Source: an uncultured Bacteroidales bacterium (lineage in GTDB: Bacteria; Bacteroidota; Bacteroidia; Bacteroidales; Bacteroidaceae). Taken from it: a stretch of 64,000 nucleotides of DNA. The translations under genes were made by a program, and so were the position numbers. Numbering within the stretch: position 1 is the stretch's first letter; each line of letters starts with the position of its first letter. The stretch lies in assembly GCA_902781515.1 (NCBI GenBank), contig CACZJU010000011.1:1-64000 (forward strand). Reading direction: 5' to 3'. Below are positions 41,881 to 50,284 of the stretch, one piece after another. The notes under the pieces are model-generated. The model did not search any database. It saw nothing but the letters and a program-made list of their open reading frames with translations, and was not told the origin of the DNA.

Positions 41881-43203
41881 TTACTTCCAATAGATGTCGG
41901 TAAATTCCTTTTTGATGTTAACTTCCTCGAGTTTGAAGTACTTGCGGAAGAGGCTCCAAGTAACGTCGAGCATCTCTTCGGTATCGAGATTGACGTCTAT
42001 AGCCAACAACTTCGATGCATAGTCCTTAGCAAAATCGAGACAGCGATTGTCGTAATCGGTAAGGTCGAAACCATTTTCCAACTTTGTCTTTGCATTAGCA
42101 GCATCGGCGTAGAGTCGGATGGCGGCATTCATCACCTGAGAGTGATCCTTACGAGTCTTCTTACCAGCAACGAGCTGCTTCAGACGCGACAGAGAGCGGA
42201 AAGGATCGACAACAACCTTACCTACATCGGAGTCACGACGCAGATAGAGCTGACCTTCTGTGATATAACCCGTGTTATCGGGCACAGCATGTGTGATATC
42301 GCCACCAGAAAGTGTGGTCACAGCGATGATAGTAATAGAACCACCACCTACGCTTTCGGGGAACTGTACAGCCTTCTCATAAATCTTCGCCAAGTCCGAA
42401 TAGAGAGAACCGGGCATAGAGTCCTTTGAAGGAATCTGGTCCATACGGTTCGACACAATTGAAAGAGAGTCAGCATAAGAGGTCATATCTGTCAAAAGAA
42501 CGAGTACTGTCTCATGCTTCTCCACCGCGAAGTACTCAGCAGCTGTCAAAGCCATATCCGGAACAAGCAGACGTTCTACGGCTGGGTCCTCGGTGGTATT
42601 GATAAATGAAATGATACGGTCGAGTGCGCCAGCGTTAGAGAACGTATTACGGAAGAAATAGTAGTCATCGTTGGTCATACCCATACCACCAAGAATAATC
42701 TTGTCGGCCTTAGCGCGCATTGCCACGAGTGCCATTACTTCGTTGAACGGCTGGTCGGGGTCAGCGAAGAAAGGGATCTTCTGACCAGATACGAGTGTAT
42801 TGTTAAGGTCAATACCTGCAATACCCGTTGCAATCAGTTCACTGGGCTGCTTACGGCGAACGGGGTTCACGCTGGGACCACCAATGGGAACTTCTTTACC
42901 CTCAATCTCTGGTCCGCCGTCGATAGGCTGACCATAAGCGTTGAAGAAACGGCCTGCCAACTGTTCGCTAACCTTGAGTGAAGGCGATTTACCTAAGAAT
43001 GTAACCTCAGCATTTGTTGGGATACCACCTGTACCTTCGAACACCTGCAGGGTTACGTTGTCGCCCATAATCTTTACCACCTGAGCCAAACGACCGTTGA
43101 TGGTGGCCAGTTCGTCGTAGCCAACTCCTGTAGCCTTCAACGAGCAGGTAGCCTTTGTAATCTGGCTAATCTGTGTATATACTTTTTGAAATGCTTGTGC
43201 CAT
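41881..43203 (-). CDS. atpB: V-type ATPase subunit B
   Basis: A 440-residue non-catalytic head subunit. It shows the conserved GRFFNAYGQPIDGGPEIEG and IATGIAGIDLNNTLVSGQKI segments and MGMTNDDYYFFRNTFSNAGA, and lacks the Walker A lysine, as expected for B rather than A. It alternates with A in the head. It lies 4 bp after atpA. Confidence 0.95.
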   Translation of the reverse strand: MAQAFQKVYTQISQITKATCSLKATGVGYDELATINGRLAQVVKIMGDNVTLQVFEGTGGIPTNAEVTFLGKSPSLKVSEQLAGRFFNAYGQPIDGGPEIEGKEVPIGGPSVNPVRRKQPSELIATGIAGIDLNNTLVSGQKIPFFADPDQPFNEVMALVAMRAKADKIILGGMGMTNDDYYFFRNTFSNAGALDRIISFINTTEDPAVERLLVPDMALTAAEYFAVEKHETVLVLLTDMTSYADSLSIVSNRMDQIPSKDSMPGSLYSDLAKIYEKAVQFPESVGGGSITIIAVTTLSGGDITHAVPDNTGYITEGQLYLRRDSDVGKVVVDPFRSLSRLKQLVAGKKTRKDHSQVMNAAIRLYADAANAKTKLENGFDLTDYDNRCLDFAKDYASKLLAIDVNLDTEEMLDVTWSLFRKYFKLEEVNIKKEFTDIYWK

Positions 43204-43207
43204 AGTC

Positions 43208-44947
43208 TTATAACATTGCTTCGATTTGCTTGATGTAGTCGTAGTACTGCTCGCTCTTATACAGAGAATAGTTCATCTGCTTGCACAGGTTAATCATCTT
43301 CTTGAAGTAGTCAGTAACCTCGAGGAATGTGTCGAACTTGAAATCGTTCTTATCACAAATGCGTGTCACGAGGTTCAGAATCTCCTCCTGACGCTCCAGT
43401 GGAGTTACGGCATCTACCTCGTCGAAGGCATCCTGCTGCAGAATCACGTAGTCGATAACTTCAGACTTCCAGAATGTAACATGATATTCAACAGGAACAC
43501 CGTCGTCACCCAGAATATTAATCTGCTCTGCAATTTCCTTACCACGCTGCATACGAGTCTTCAGCGCAAGCACCTTGGGAATCCACTTTTCGTTGATGTG
43601 CTCCTTGATGTACTCTTCAAACTCAGGATATTCCAGATACTTAGAGTACGAATCTATAGGATTCACAGCCGGATAGCGCTTTTTGTCGGCACGGTCCTGT
43701 TCCAAAGCATAGAAGCAACGAGCCACCTTCTTGGTGTTCTCCGTCACAGGCTCCTTCAAGTTACCGCCGGCGGGAGATACAGTTCCGAGGAAGGTTACAC
43801 TACCCACCTGTCCGTTACGCAGATAAACATATCCTGCACGACCGTAGAAGTTGGATATCAAAGCACCGAGGTCCATTGGGAAAGCATCGGGACCAGGCAG
43901 CTCCTCCATACGGTTCGACATCTCACGCAGAGCCTGTGCCCAACGAGAAGTAGAGTCAGCCATCAGGAGCACGCGCAGACCCATCGAACGATAGAACTCA
44001 GCCATAGTCATAGCTGTATAAACCGAAGCCTCACGGGCAGCCACAGGCATGTTCGAGGTGTTGGCAATGATGATTGTACGTTCCATCAGCTTACGACCTG
44101 TGTGTGGGTCAACCAGTTCTGGGAACTCAGTAAATATTTCCACGACCTCGTTAGCACGCTCACCGCAAGCAGCAATGATAACGATATCAGCCTCAGCCTG
44201 CTTTGAAATAGCGTGCTGCAGCACCGTCTTACCCGTACCGAAGGGACCGGGAATGAAACCTGTACCGCCCTCTACAATGGGGTTGAAAGTATCGATTGTG
44301 CGAACGCCTGTTTCCAGCAACTTAAATGGACGCGGCTTCTGCTTGTAGTTGGTCATTGCGAACTTCACGGGCCAGTGCTGCACCATATCCACCTTCACAT
44401 CATTACCCTGTTCGTCGGTAAGAACGGCAATTGTATCGTGAATCTTGTACTGTCCGGCAGGCACGATGCTCTTCACCGTAGCAACACCTTTCAGTTGGAA
44501 TGGAACCATAATCTTCAGGGGCTGGTGGTTTTCCTCTACCTTACCCAACCAGTCGCTCTCCTGCACCTTATCGCCAACTTTGGCTATAGGCTCGAAGTCC
44601 CAAAGACGGTCGTTGTCGAGAGGCTCGGTGTATTGTCCTCTTTTCAGGAACACGCCTTCCATCTTGTCGAGGTCGTTCTGCAGACCGTCGTAGTTTTTAC
44701 TGAGCATACCAGGACCGAGCTGAATCTCAAGCATGTGACCGGTAAACTCGGCTTCGGCTCCCACTTTCAGACCACGTGTGCTTTCAAACACCTGTACGTA
44801 CACGTCCTGTCCGATAACCTTGATGACCTCAGCCATCAGACGGTCGCCGCCAGTGGTGATGTAGCATATTTCTCCCTGCTGCACAGCCCCGTCCACACGG
44901 AGAGTGACCATATTGGAGACTACGCCACTTACTTTTCCTTTTGTCAT
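43208..44947 (-). CDS. atpA: V-type ATPase catalytic subunit A
   Basis: A 579-residue catalytic subunit with Walker A GPFGTGKT (234-241), the characteristic non-homologous insert (about 110-190), the VIIAACGERANEVVE stretch and the MADSTSRWAQALREMSNRM motif. It hydrolyses or makes ATP in the head. Bacteroidetes use this enzyme in addition to or instead of F-type ATPase; no F-type genes are in the window. Confidence 0.96.
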   Translation of the reverse strand: MTKGKVSGVVSNMVTLRVDGAVQQGEICYITTGGDRLMAEVIKVIGQDVYVQVFESTRGLKVGAEAEFTGHMLEIQLGPGMLSKNYDGLQNDLDKMEGVFLKRGQYTEPLDNDRLWDFEPIAKVGDKVQESDWLGKVEENHQPLKIMVPFQLKGVATVKSIVPAGQYKIHDTIAVLTDEQGNDVKVDMVQHWPVKFAMTNYKQKPRPFKLLETGVRTIDTFNPIVEGGTGFIPGPFGTGKTVLQHAISKQAEADIVIIAACGERANEVVEIFTEFPELVDPHTGRKLMERTIIIANTSNMPVAAREASVYTAMTMAEFYRSMGLRVLLMADSTSRWAQALREMSNRMEELPGPDAFPMDLGALISNFYGRAGYVYLRNGQVGSVTFLGTVSPAGGNLKEPVTENTKKVARCFYALEQDRADKKRYPAVNPIDSYSKYLEYPEFEEYIKEHINEKWIPKVLALKTRMQRGKEIAEQINILGDDGVPVEYHVTFWKSEVIDYVILQQDAFDEVDAVTPLERQEEILNLVTRICDKNDFKFDTFLEVTDYFKKMINLCKQMNYSLYKSEQYYDYIKQIEAML

Positions 44948-44991
44948 ATTTTATTTATATTTATTTATTGCTTCTTTTCACATCTCACCTC

Positions 44992-45840
44992 TCACTTCTC
45001 ACTCCTGTTATACGAGCCCTCACTTTTAGGCATATAGGCAGTGAACTCAGATGGTACGGTAGCGTTCTTACGCAGATTCTCGATAATCTGACGGAACTTC
45101 TCCTTACCTTGTTCCGCATCAAGTCTCGCCCATCTTTCCAGCATTTCTGCTTTCAGCAGATAAGCATAAAGGGCGTTTATATCGAAAGGTTCGAAGAATG
45201 TCTCGTCCTCTGCCCACACCCATTTCATTGCATCTATGCGGCGTTCTTTCTGCACAGGATCGCCGTCTAATGCTATCTCTCGCAGTTGCGCCATCAGAGT
45301 TCCGTCTATCTGCGCTGCATCGTAGCCATAGGTGTATTGTTCTACGGGCCATCCCTGTTGTTCACACAGCAGTGCTGTCAGTGTATTGGCGATATTGAGG
45401 CTCATTTCAGCCCATCTTTTGATGAATCCCGTACCTTGCGACTTAAGATATTGCCAGTAACGTACCATAACGCGGTCCTCTGGGAAATATCCCTCTTCCT
45501 GCTTCTTTTCGTAGTATTCTCTTACGAATTCAGCCATGAATGGTGGGAAACGAGGGTCATCCTCGAATTCATCTTCCAATGCGTCGGCAATCATCTCTTG
45601 CAGTTCCTGCTTGTTCCAGTTACCTGTATTGGGAAGTTCTGCCAGATTGACGTTCAAAAGCGTGATGAGGTTCTTGCAGTCGCCCATAAGGTAGAACAGC
45701 TCCACCATACGCAGGTCGCGCCCCTTCAGACTTTCCTGTTCCAGCAGTTGCTCACGAAGTTCGCGAGTCGAAAAAGCCGCTGTTGGTGATTCGAGCTGCA
45801 GGTCGGGCAGTCCCGACATTATGAAATAGTAATTACTCAT
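44992..45840 (-). CDS. DUF2764 protein in the place of V-ATPase subunit C
   Basis: A 282-residue alpha-helical protein starting MSNYYFIMSGLPDLQLESPT, between subunits E and A. Members of DUF2764 are found only in Bacteroidetes-type V-ATPase operons and are regarded as the equivalent of subunit C, the connector between central stalk and ring. The sequence has a Gln/Glu-rich helical body and no membrane span. The last codons run into a GTGAGA-type heptamer array and the stop is part of that array. It shares one base with the end of atpE. Confidence 0.85.
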   Translation of the reverse strand: MSNYYFIMSGLPDLQLESPTAAFSTRELREQLLEQESLKGRDLRMVELFYLMGDCKNLITLLNVNLAELPNTGNWNKQELQEMIADALEDEFEDDPRFPPFMAEFVREYYEKKQEEGYFPEDRVMVRYWQYLKSQGTGFIKRWAEMSLNIANTLTALLCEQQGWPVEQYTYGYDAAQIDGTLMAQLREIALDGDPVQKERRIDAMKWVWAEDETFFEPFDINALYAYLLKAEMLERWARLDAEQGKEKFRQIIENLRKNATVPSEFTAYMPKSEGSYNRSEK

Positions 45841-46427
45841 CAGAAAAGCATTTCTACGAGTTGTGGACGTAGGAAGGTTTTGAAATAAGATTCGAACTCC
45901 TCCTTACCGAACTGAACCTTATATGAACCGTCTTCAGGTTGGATAGTAAACAGAGTGTCCACACCATTCACCTTCTCTATCTTCAGGCCTTTGTCCAACA
46001 GTGCCTTTGCATGCTTTGCAAAGTATGCTTTCAGGGCATCAGCATCTTTGGAACTGATAACGGCTGGAGCATCGCCCTGCCACTTCTCTGCCAGAGTTAC
46101 TGCAAATTTACCCAAGAAGTCCTTGTCGGCAGCCAGTTTGCTCACTTCGTCGCCAACGACTTTGTCTGTCAACACGTTTACGACCTCGCTTTTCAGAGCA
46201 TTCAGAGCCTGTCCTGTGTACAGTTTCAGTTCGTTCTTGGTATTTGTCTCCAACTCTGTGGCCTTTCTCTTGGCAGCGTTTTCAATAGCGGCAGCCTGCT
46301 CCTGAGCCTCAGCCACAATCTTCTCGGCCTGTGCCTTTGCCTCGGTTACCAGACGGTCAGCCTCTTGCTGTCCTTTCTCCACTCCCTCGCGATAAATCTT
46401 CTCGGTGAGTTCCTGAATTTTTTCCAT
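45840..46427 (-). CDS. atpE: V-type ATPase subunit E (peripheral stalk)
   Basis: A 195-residue protein whose first 90 residues are a long Glu/Lys/Ala helix (VTEAKAQAEKIVAEAQEQAA) and whose C-terminal half is a small globular domain. It forms the stator between head and subunit I. First gene of the seven-gene operon; no separate F or G subunit gene is present. A near-consensus promoter lies at 46483-46490. Confidence 0.9.
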   Translation of the reverse strand: MEKIQELTEKIYREGVEKGQQEADRLVTEAKAQAEKIVAEAQEQAAAIENAAKRKATELETNTKNELKLYTGQALNALKSEVVNVLTDKVVGDEVSKLAADKDFLGKFAVTLAEKWQGDAPAVISSKDADALKAYFAKHAKALLDKGLKIEKVNGVDTLFTIQPEDGSYKVQFGKEEFESYFKTFLRPQLVEMLF

Positions 46428-46482
46428 TCTTTTATATGTATATGATTATTATTTATTTTTCACATTATGTTTTTTCACGGCG

Positions 46483-46490
46483 CGAAGATA
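46483..46490 (-). promoter_or_regulatory. -7-like box for the V-ATPase operon
   Basis: Minus-strand TATCTTCG differs by one base from TAnnTTTG and sits about 56 bp upstream of atpE. Confidence 0.4.
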
Positions 46491-46534
46491 AGAAAAAAAC
46501 TCCGTATTACCAAATTAAACCTTACATATATAAA

Positions 46535-46568
46535 GAAAAAGGCCCACTCGTTTAGAGCAAGCCTTTAT
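46535..46568 (-). terminator. Terminator after the ferredoxin gene
   Basis: AAAGGC (46538-46543) and GCCTTT (46561-46566) pair; on the minus strand the stem is followed by TTTTTCTTT. Confidence 0.55.
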
Positions 46569-46587
46569 TCTTCAACTGTTAGCCTTA

Positions 46588-46752
46588 TTAGAGGCTGATA
46601 GCACCGCTGGGACAAGCGTCAGCGCAAGTGCCACACTCTGTGCACTCATCGGGGTTGATGCTGTAGATATCGCCCTCAGAGATAGCTCCAACGGGACATT
46701 CATCGATGCAAGTGCCACAGGCAACACAGTCGTTACTAATTACGTAAGCCAT
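46588..46752 (-). CDS. 2[4Fe-4S] ferredoxin
   Basis: A 54-residue ferredoxin read from the ATG at 46750-46752. Two complete cluster motifs are present: Cys9, 12, 15 and 19 (CVACGTCIDECP) and Cys37, 40, 43 and 47 (CTECGTCADACP), both followed by GAIS. It is a clostridial-type low-potential electron carrier, for example for pyruvate:ferredoxin oxidoreductase or nitrogenous reductases; the partner is not in the window. It is monocistronic with its own promoter and terminator. Confidence 0.95.
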   Translation of the reverse strand: MAYVISNDCVACGTCIDECPVGAISEGDIYSINPDECTECGTCADACPSGAISL

Positions 46753-46800
46753 AGTTTTATTATTAAATTAAAAATTAAGAATTGTACATTGATTATGGGG

Positions 46801-46808
46801 CAAAGGTA
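46801..46808 (-). promoter_or_regulatory. -7 box for ferredoxin
   Basis: Minus-strand TACCTTTG, 48 bp upstream of the ferredoxin ATG. Confidence 0.6.
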
Positions 46809-46913
46809 ATCAATTTTAGTTATTCCGACCTAATTTTTACAAGAATATTTCACATTAACTAACCAAAAATAGTTATTCAGGCAATAAAAACCCACTTTCG
46901 GGCGTTATAAACT

Positions 46914-46941
46914 GAAGATTGAAGATTGAAGATTGAAGATT
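46914..46941 (+). repeat. Heptamer array GAAGATT x4 at the porT start
   Basis: Four perfect units; each contains a TTG in a different frame, and the TTG at 46933 is the best in-frame start for porT. A second heptamer array (CAATTAT type, about 46989-47020) lies in its signal peptide. Confidence 0.75.
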
Positions 46942-47691
46942 GAAAATAAAATACGGAGAGGTTTATGCCTGATGGTTGCACTGATTGGTGTAACCCAATT
47001 CTCAATTATCAATTATCAACTGTCAATTGGCGAAGCTCAAGCTCAGGAAAGGAAGATTCAGCATCGTCCCTACCTCGATAACAGGCGGCTTCATTGGGGT
47101 TTTCTCTTCGGTATGCAGATGCAGGATATGGAGCTAAAAAACAACGGTTTCATCGACCCCACCACCAACGAGCAGTGGTATGCTGATGTAGATTGCTATA
47201 GTCCCGGTTTCACCGTAGGAATGTTGGGCGAGCTGCGTCTGTCGAAACATTTTGCCCTACGTCTTACTCCTGCCATAGGTTTCGGTCAGCGTCGTATTTG
47301 GTTCCACGAACAAATGAGCGGTCGCGATTCCACTCAGGTACTCAAGAGCGCCTATCTGCTGATGCCTCTTAATGTCAAGTTCTCAGCCCCACGCTACAAC
47401 AATTTCCGTCCCTATCTGGTGGCTGGAGCGTCTCCTGCTCTCGACCTTACAGGACACAAGCACAGAGCCATTTCCACCAAACCTTTCGACTGTTTCATCG
47501 AAGTTGGTATGGGTTGCGACATCTATCTGCCTTTCTTCAAACTGAATCCCGAAATCAAGTTCTCTTTCGGTCTCTTGGACATATTACGCAAAAAGCGTAC
47601 CGATCTCATCGACGGTACGCTTATGAAGTACACCAACTCGTTGGACAACGCCCACTCCAAGATGATTACCCTCACTCTCTATTTTGAATAG
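46933..47691 (+). CDS. porT: T9SS outer-membrane protein PorT
   Basis: A 252-residue beta-barrel protein of the PorT/SprT family, a needed T9SS component. Family features are the Arg/Leu/Trp-rich first strand (LDNRRLHWGFLFGMQMQD), PGFTVGMLGELRLSKHFALR, the FGQRRIWFHEQ stretch, NFRPYLVAGASPALDL, and the FIEVGMGCDIYLPFFKLNPE to KMITLTLYFE end. The start is uncertain: TTG at 46933 inside a heptamer array gives a basic N-region, while the ATG at 46972, 10 bp after GGAGAGG, gives a shorter signal peptide. The signal peptide C-region (FSIINYQLSIGEAQAQ) is encoded by CAATTAT-type heptamers and would leave Gln first. Confidence 0.85.
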   Translation: MKIENKIRRGLCLMVALIGVTQFSIINYQLSIGEAQAQERKIQHRPYLDNRRLHWGFLFGMQMQDMELKNNGFIDPTTNEQWYADVDCYSPGFTVGMLGELRLSKHFALRLTPAIGFGQRRIWFHEQMSGRDSTQVLKSAYLLMPLNVKFSAPRYNNFRPYLVAGASPALDLTGHKHRAISTKPFDCFIEVGMGCDIYLPFFKLNPEIKFSFGLLDILRKKRTDLIDGTLMKYTNSLDNAHSKMITLTLYFE

Positions 47692-47725
47692 GCTAAGGGC
47701 TAAGGGCAAAAGGCTAAAGGCTCGC
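47691..47725 (+). repeat. Heptamer array GGCTAAG x5 after porT
   Basis: Two perfect units, then ggcaaaa, ggctaaa and ggctcgc; the array begins with the last base of the porT stop codon. Confidence 0.65.
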
Positions 47726-47795
47726 TCGTAACCTTTAATTATTTCAATATTAATCTTTTATCAGGTAATCACTTGCATATCAGAAATATTATCTA

Positions 47796-47803
47796 TAAAT
47801 TTG
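47796..47803 (+). promoter_or_regulatory. -7 box for the 47839 lipoprotein
   Basis: TAAATTTG with TTG 20 bp upstream (47773-47775), giving a leader of about 30 nt. Confidence 0.6.
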
Positions 47804-47838
47804 CGACATCTAAACTCAATTATAAAGCATTTACATTT

Positions 47839-48447
47839 ATGAAAAAACTGAATTTTTGGCTTTTGGCAAGCCTGTTCGTAGCAGCCTTCACACTGTCGGC
47901 CTGTGGCGATGATGAAGAAAACAATGAGAATGTAACTCCTCCAAATGGAAACGTAGAGGTCAATTCAGAAAACCTTAAAGGAATTTGGGACGGATTTGTA
48001 GAAGCAGATTTCGCTCAAGGCTACTATCAAAGGTGGAAAATTTATTTTGACGGCGACAACTACACCACTTGGCATACACACCTTACAGCAGGTTCCATCA
48101 ACGATGACGTGCAGGGTCTTAAAACGGTTGGCAACAAGGAACAGGGTACTTGGAAGTACGAAAATGGAAAGCTTGTACTGACTCCTACCAAGCAGTGGGC
48201 TTCGTACTATCAAACGGCGAAGTCATTAAATGATCCTTATTACTACGTCTATTACAACTATAATCCGGAGACCATGGAAGCCGATCAGTGGTACGAGACT
48301 TCCGAATATATTATTCAAAGCGGCATAGAACGCGACCAGAAAGACAACACAGACTGGTACATCCAGAAGTGGCCTGTCGTTAGTCTGACAAAGACCGCTT
48401 TGTCGATAAGAATAAACAGAGATGTTTTCAAACTCGACAAACAATAA
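47839..48447 (+). CDS. Small lipoprotein of unknown function
   Basis: A 202-residue lipoprotein starting at the ATG 47839; the frame is open further upstream, but the promoter at 47796-47803 rules out an earlier start. The lipobox is TLSAC (Cys22), followed by an acidic linker GDDEENNENV. The mature domain alternates aromatic and polar residues (GIWDGFVEADFAQGYYQRWK, GTWKYENGKLVLTPTKQWAS), like lipocalin-type beta-barrels seen in many Bacteroidales lipoproteins. No specific family is recognised. A symmetrical terminator follows. Confidence 0.75.
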   Translation: MKKLNFWLLASLFVAAFTLSACGDDEENNENVTPPNGNVEVNSENLKGIWDGFVEADFAQGYYQRWKIYFDGDNYTTWHTHLTAGSINDDVQGLKTVGNKEQGTWKYENGKLVLTPTKQWASYYQTAKSLNDPYYYVYYNYNPETMEADQWYETSEYIIQSGIERDQKDNTDWYIQKWPVVSLTKTALSIRINRDVFKLDKQ

Positions 48448-48476
48448 AACATCTCCGCTATTCTGAAACCAAATAC

Positions 48477-48508
48477 AACAAAGGCGCTCAATCTTGAGTG
48501 CCTTTGTT
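48477..48508. terminator. Terminator between the lipoprotein and epimerase genes
   Basis: AACAAAGGC (48477-48485) pairs with GCCTTTGTT (48500-48508), with CTCA/TGAG inside. Convergent genes end on either side, so it may act in both directions. Confidence 0.75.
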
Positions 48509-48535
48509 ATTTTCAACCTTAATGTGTCAGCCCCT

Positions 48536-49558
48536 TTATAGCCAGCCTTCTTGCTTGTACCAAGCAACGGAGCGGCGAGCGCCCTCTTCCAGCAGCACCT
48601 GCGGCTCGTAACCAAGATCGCGACGAGCAGGCTCGATATCACATTGCCAGTTGCGCTGACTGAGGATATGGTATTTGTCGAGATTCAGAGTGGTCAGCTT
48701 TCCCATCCAGCGGTTCACAGTGCCGCTGATGGCGCAGACAATCCAAAGGAACCACAGCGGAGCCTTTATGTGCAACACCCAGGGGTCGCCCAGTTCCTTT
48801 TGCAGAAGGTCGCTGAAGGCACGACTGTTATACACCTGTCCGTCGCTCAGGAAATAGCTCTTCCCCACTGCCTTTGGTGCATCAAGGGCTTTATATACTG
48901 CCTGCACCACATCATCAACATACACAAATGTAATGTCTTGCGGCTTATATCCCACAGCAAAGTCCACATGCTGCTTTATGCTCTTAGCCATTATGAAGTA
49001 GTCGCGCTCGCGAGGACCATATATGCCTGTGGGACGCAGAATGACGTAAGGGAAATCCTTCGTGGAGGCTAAGAACAGTTCCGCCTGCCATTTGCTCTCG
49101 CCGTAGGCAGTGTTGGGGACAGGCGTATCAGTATCTACTATTGGCTGATAGGGATAAGGTTTCTCCCGTATGGCTCCGAATATGCTCAACGACGACACGA
49201 AAACAAACCTCTTGGGCACCATTCCCTCAGCCTGCAGAGCACGCACCAGGTTCTTCGTGCCCTCGGTGTTTGTCTTAAAGAAGCCTTCACGTTTCAGGCT
49301 CTTCGTAGCTCCTGCAGCATGAACAACATAGTCCCAGCCCTTATCTCCCATCTGGGCTTTATACTGTCGCAACTGTCCGCACAGCTCTTCGTAGTTACCA
49401 AGATTCAGTTGGGCGAACTTCATTCGTTCATCCTTCAGATACTGACTGCTGCTGGTGCTGCGCATTCCTGCCCACACCTCAAAGCCTCGCTCCAGTCCTT
49501 CACTGCAAATAAAACTACCCACGAAGCCCGAAGCTCCCGTCACAAGTATTCTCATCAT
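48536..49558 (-). CDS. NAD-dependent epimerase/dehydratase family protein
   Basis: A 341-residue extended short-chain dehydrogenase (start ATG at 49556-49558; the codon after it is also ATG; the frame runs further upstream but across the promoter at 49580-49587). It shows the nucleotide-binding loop TGASGFVGSF, HAAGATKS, and the active-site Tyr-Lys pair in YGESKWQAE, then LRPTGIYGPRE. The C-terminal part has a hydrophobic stretch (PLWFLWIVCAISGTVNRWMG) that may contact the membrane. It resembles the 3-beta-HSD-like group of sugar or steroid epimerases; the substrate is unknown. Confidence 0.85.
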   Translation of the reverse strand: MMRILVTGASGFVGSFICSEGLERGFEVWAGMRSTSSSQYLKDERMKFAQLNLGNYEELCGQLRQYKAQMGDKGWDYVVHAAGATKSLKREGFFKTNTEGTKNLVRALQAEGMVPKRFVFVSSLSIFGAIREKPYPYQPIVDTDTPVPNTAYGESKWQAELFLASTKDFPYVILRPTGIYGPRERDYFIMAKSIKQHVDFAVGYKPQDITFVYVDDVVQAVYKALDAPKAVGKSYFLSDGQVYNSRAFSDLLQKELGDPWVLHIKAPLWFLWIVCAISGTVNRWMGKLTTLNLDKYHILSQRNWQCDIEPARRDLGYEPQVLLEEGARRSVAWYKQEGWL

Positions 49559-49579
49559 TCCACTATTGTTTTTGCGACG

Positions 49580-49587
49580 CAAAGATA
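49580..49587 (-). promoter_or_regulatory. -7 box for the epimerase gene
   Basis: Minus-strand TATCTTTG, 21 bp upstream of the start codon. Confidence 0.6.
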
Positions 49588-49607
49588 CGATTAAGCGAGC
49601 ACAAATC

Positions 49608-49642
49608 CAAAAAAGGATGTGCCTATTTTGACACATCCTTTT
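49608..49642 (-). terminator. Terminator after the His-rich small protein
   Basis: AAAAGGATGTG (49611-49621) pairs perfectly with CACATCCTTTT (49632-49642); on the minus strand it is followed by a T-run. Confidence 0.8.
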
Positions 49643-49664
49643 ATTAAGGTTATTTGCGGGGGGA

Positions 49665-50003
49665 TTATTTCAGGTGACGCTTGATATCGTAGGAGGAGGT
49701 GATACGTGCATCGTAGCGTACGATTATCTCGCGTGTGCGCGCATTCCAATATGTATCTAATACTCCACGCATGCGCTCAGCCTTTGCCTCTATCTTGTGG
49801 TGAGAGTCGTGACGACTAACCTTGATGAAACAAGTCTTAGCGTCTGGACGACCTCTGTAGCTACGAACATTCACCATTTCCATATCGCCCATCCTGTCGT
49901 GATGTCCATTACGTCCGTGATGAGGATTGCTACTTGCCATTGCCGGCATTCCGATTGCCATTGACATCATCAAAACTGCAATCATTGTGTTCATCTTTTT
50001 CAT
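49665..50003 (-). CDS. Exported His-rich protein with an HMA-like domain lacking the usual Cys pair
   Basis: A 112-residue exported protein (ATG at 50001-50003; signal peptide to AMAS). A His-rich segment follows (NPHHGRNGHHDRMGD), then a small domain with the rhythm of a heavy-metal-associated fold: TCFIKVSRHDSHHKIEAKAE, MRGVLDTYWNARTREIIVRY, SSYDIKRHLK. In a classical HMA domain the first loop is GMxCxxC; here it is VSRHDSHHK, so His and Asp would be the ligands. A periplasmic metal-binding role is inferred. It has its own promoter (50079-50086) and terminator. Confidence 0.6.
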   Translation of the reverse strand: MKKMNTMIAVLMMSMAIGMPAMASSNPHHGRNGHHDRMGDMEMVNVRSYRGRPDAKTCFIKVSRHDSHHKIEAKAERMRGVLDTYWNARTREIIVRYDARITSSYDIKRHLK

Positions 50004-50078
50004 AGTCTTCAATTTTTAATTGTTCAACTTATGTTTTTTAATCACTCGACTTTCGCCGTTTCTTCTTGTTTTCGATGG

Positions 50079-50086
50079 CAAAGTTA
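50079..50086 (-). promoter_or_regulatory. -7 box for the His-rich protein
   Basis: Minus-strand TAACTTTG, 76 bp upstream of the ATG. Confidence 0.5.
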
Positions 50087-50185
50087 CGGCGATTCCACAG
50101 ACTATGAAACTGAAAAATCCTATTCCTCGTGGTGTTTTTCCCTACAGTTGCGGGGGATTCTCCTCTCCCCGTATGTTTGTGGTGA

Positions 50186-50270
50186 ATCGGCTCAAAAATA
50201 ATGCGATGTTAGTGATTTTCAGCTCGCGGTGAGCCGATAATTGAAAAATAATGCGTAACTTTGAGCCGAT
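50186..50270 (+). promoter_or_regulatory. Triple GAGCCGAT operator-like sites around the Fic promoter
   Basis: ATCGGCTC (50186-50193, inverted), GAGCCGAT (50231-50238) and GAGCCGAT (50263-50270) surround a TAACTTTG -7 box (50256-50263). This resembles an autoregulatory operator for a protein with an N-terminal winged helix. Confidence 0.45.
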
Positions 50271-50284
50271 AAATGCATAAAGGT

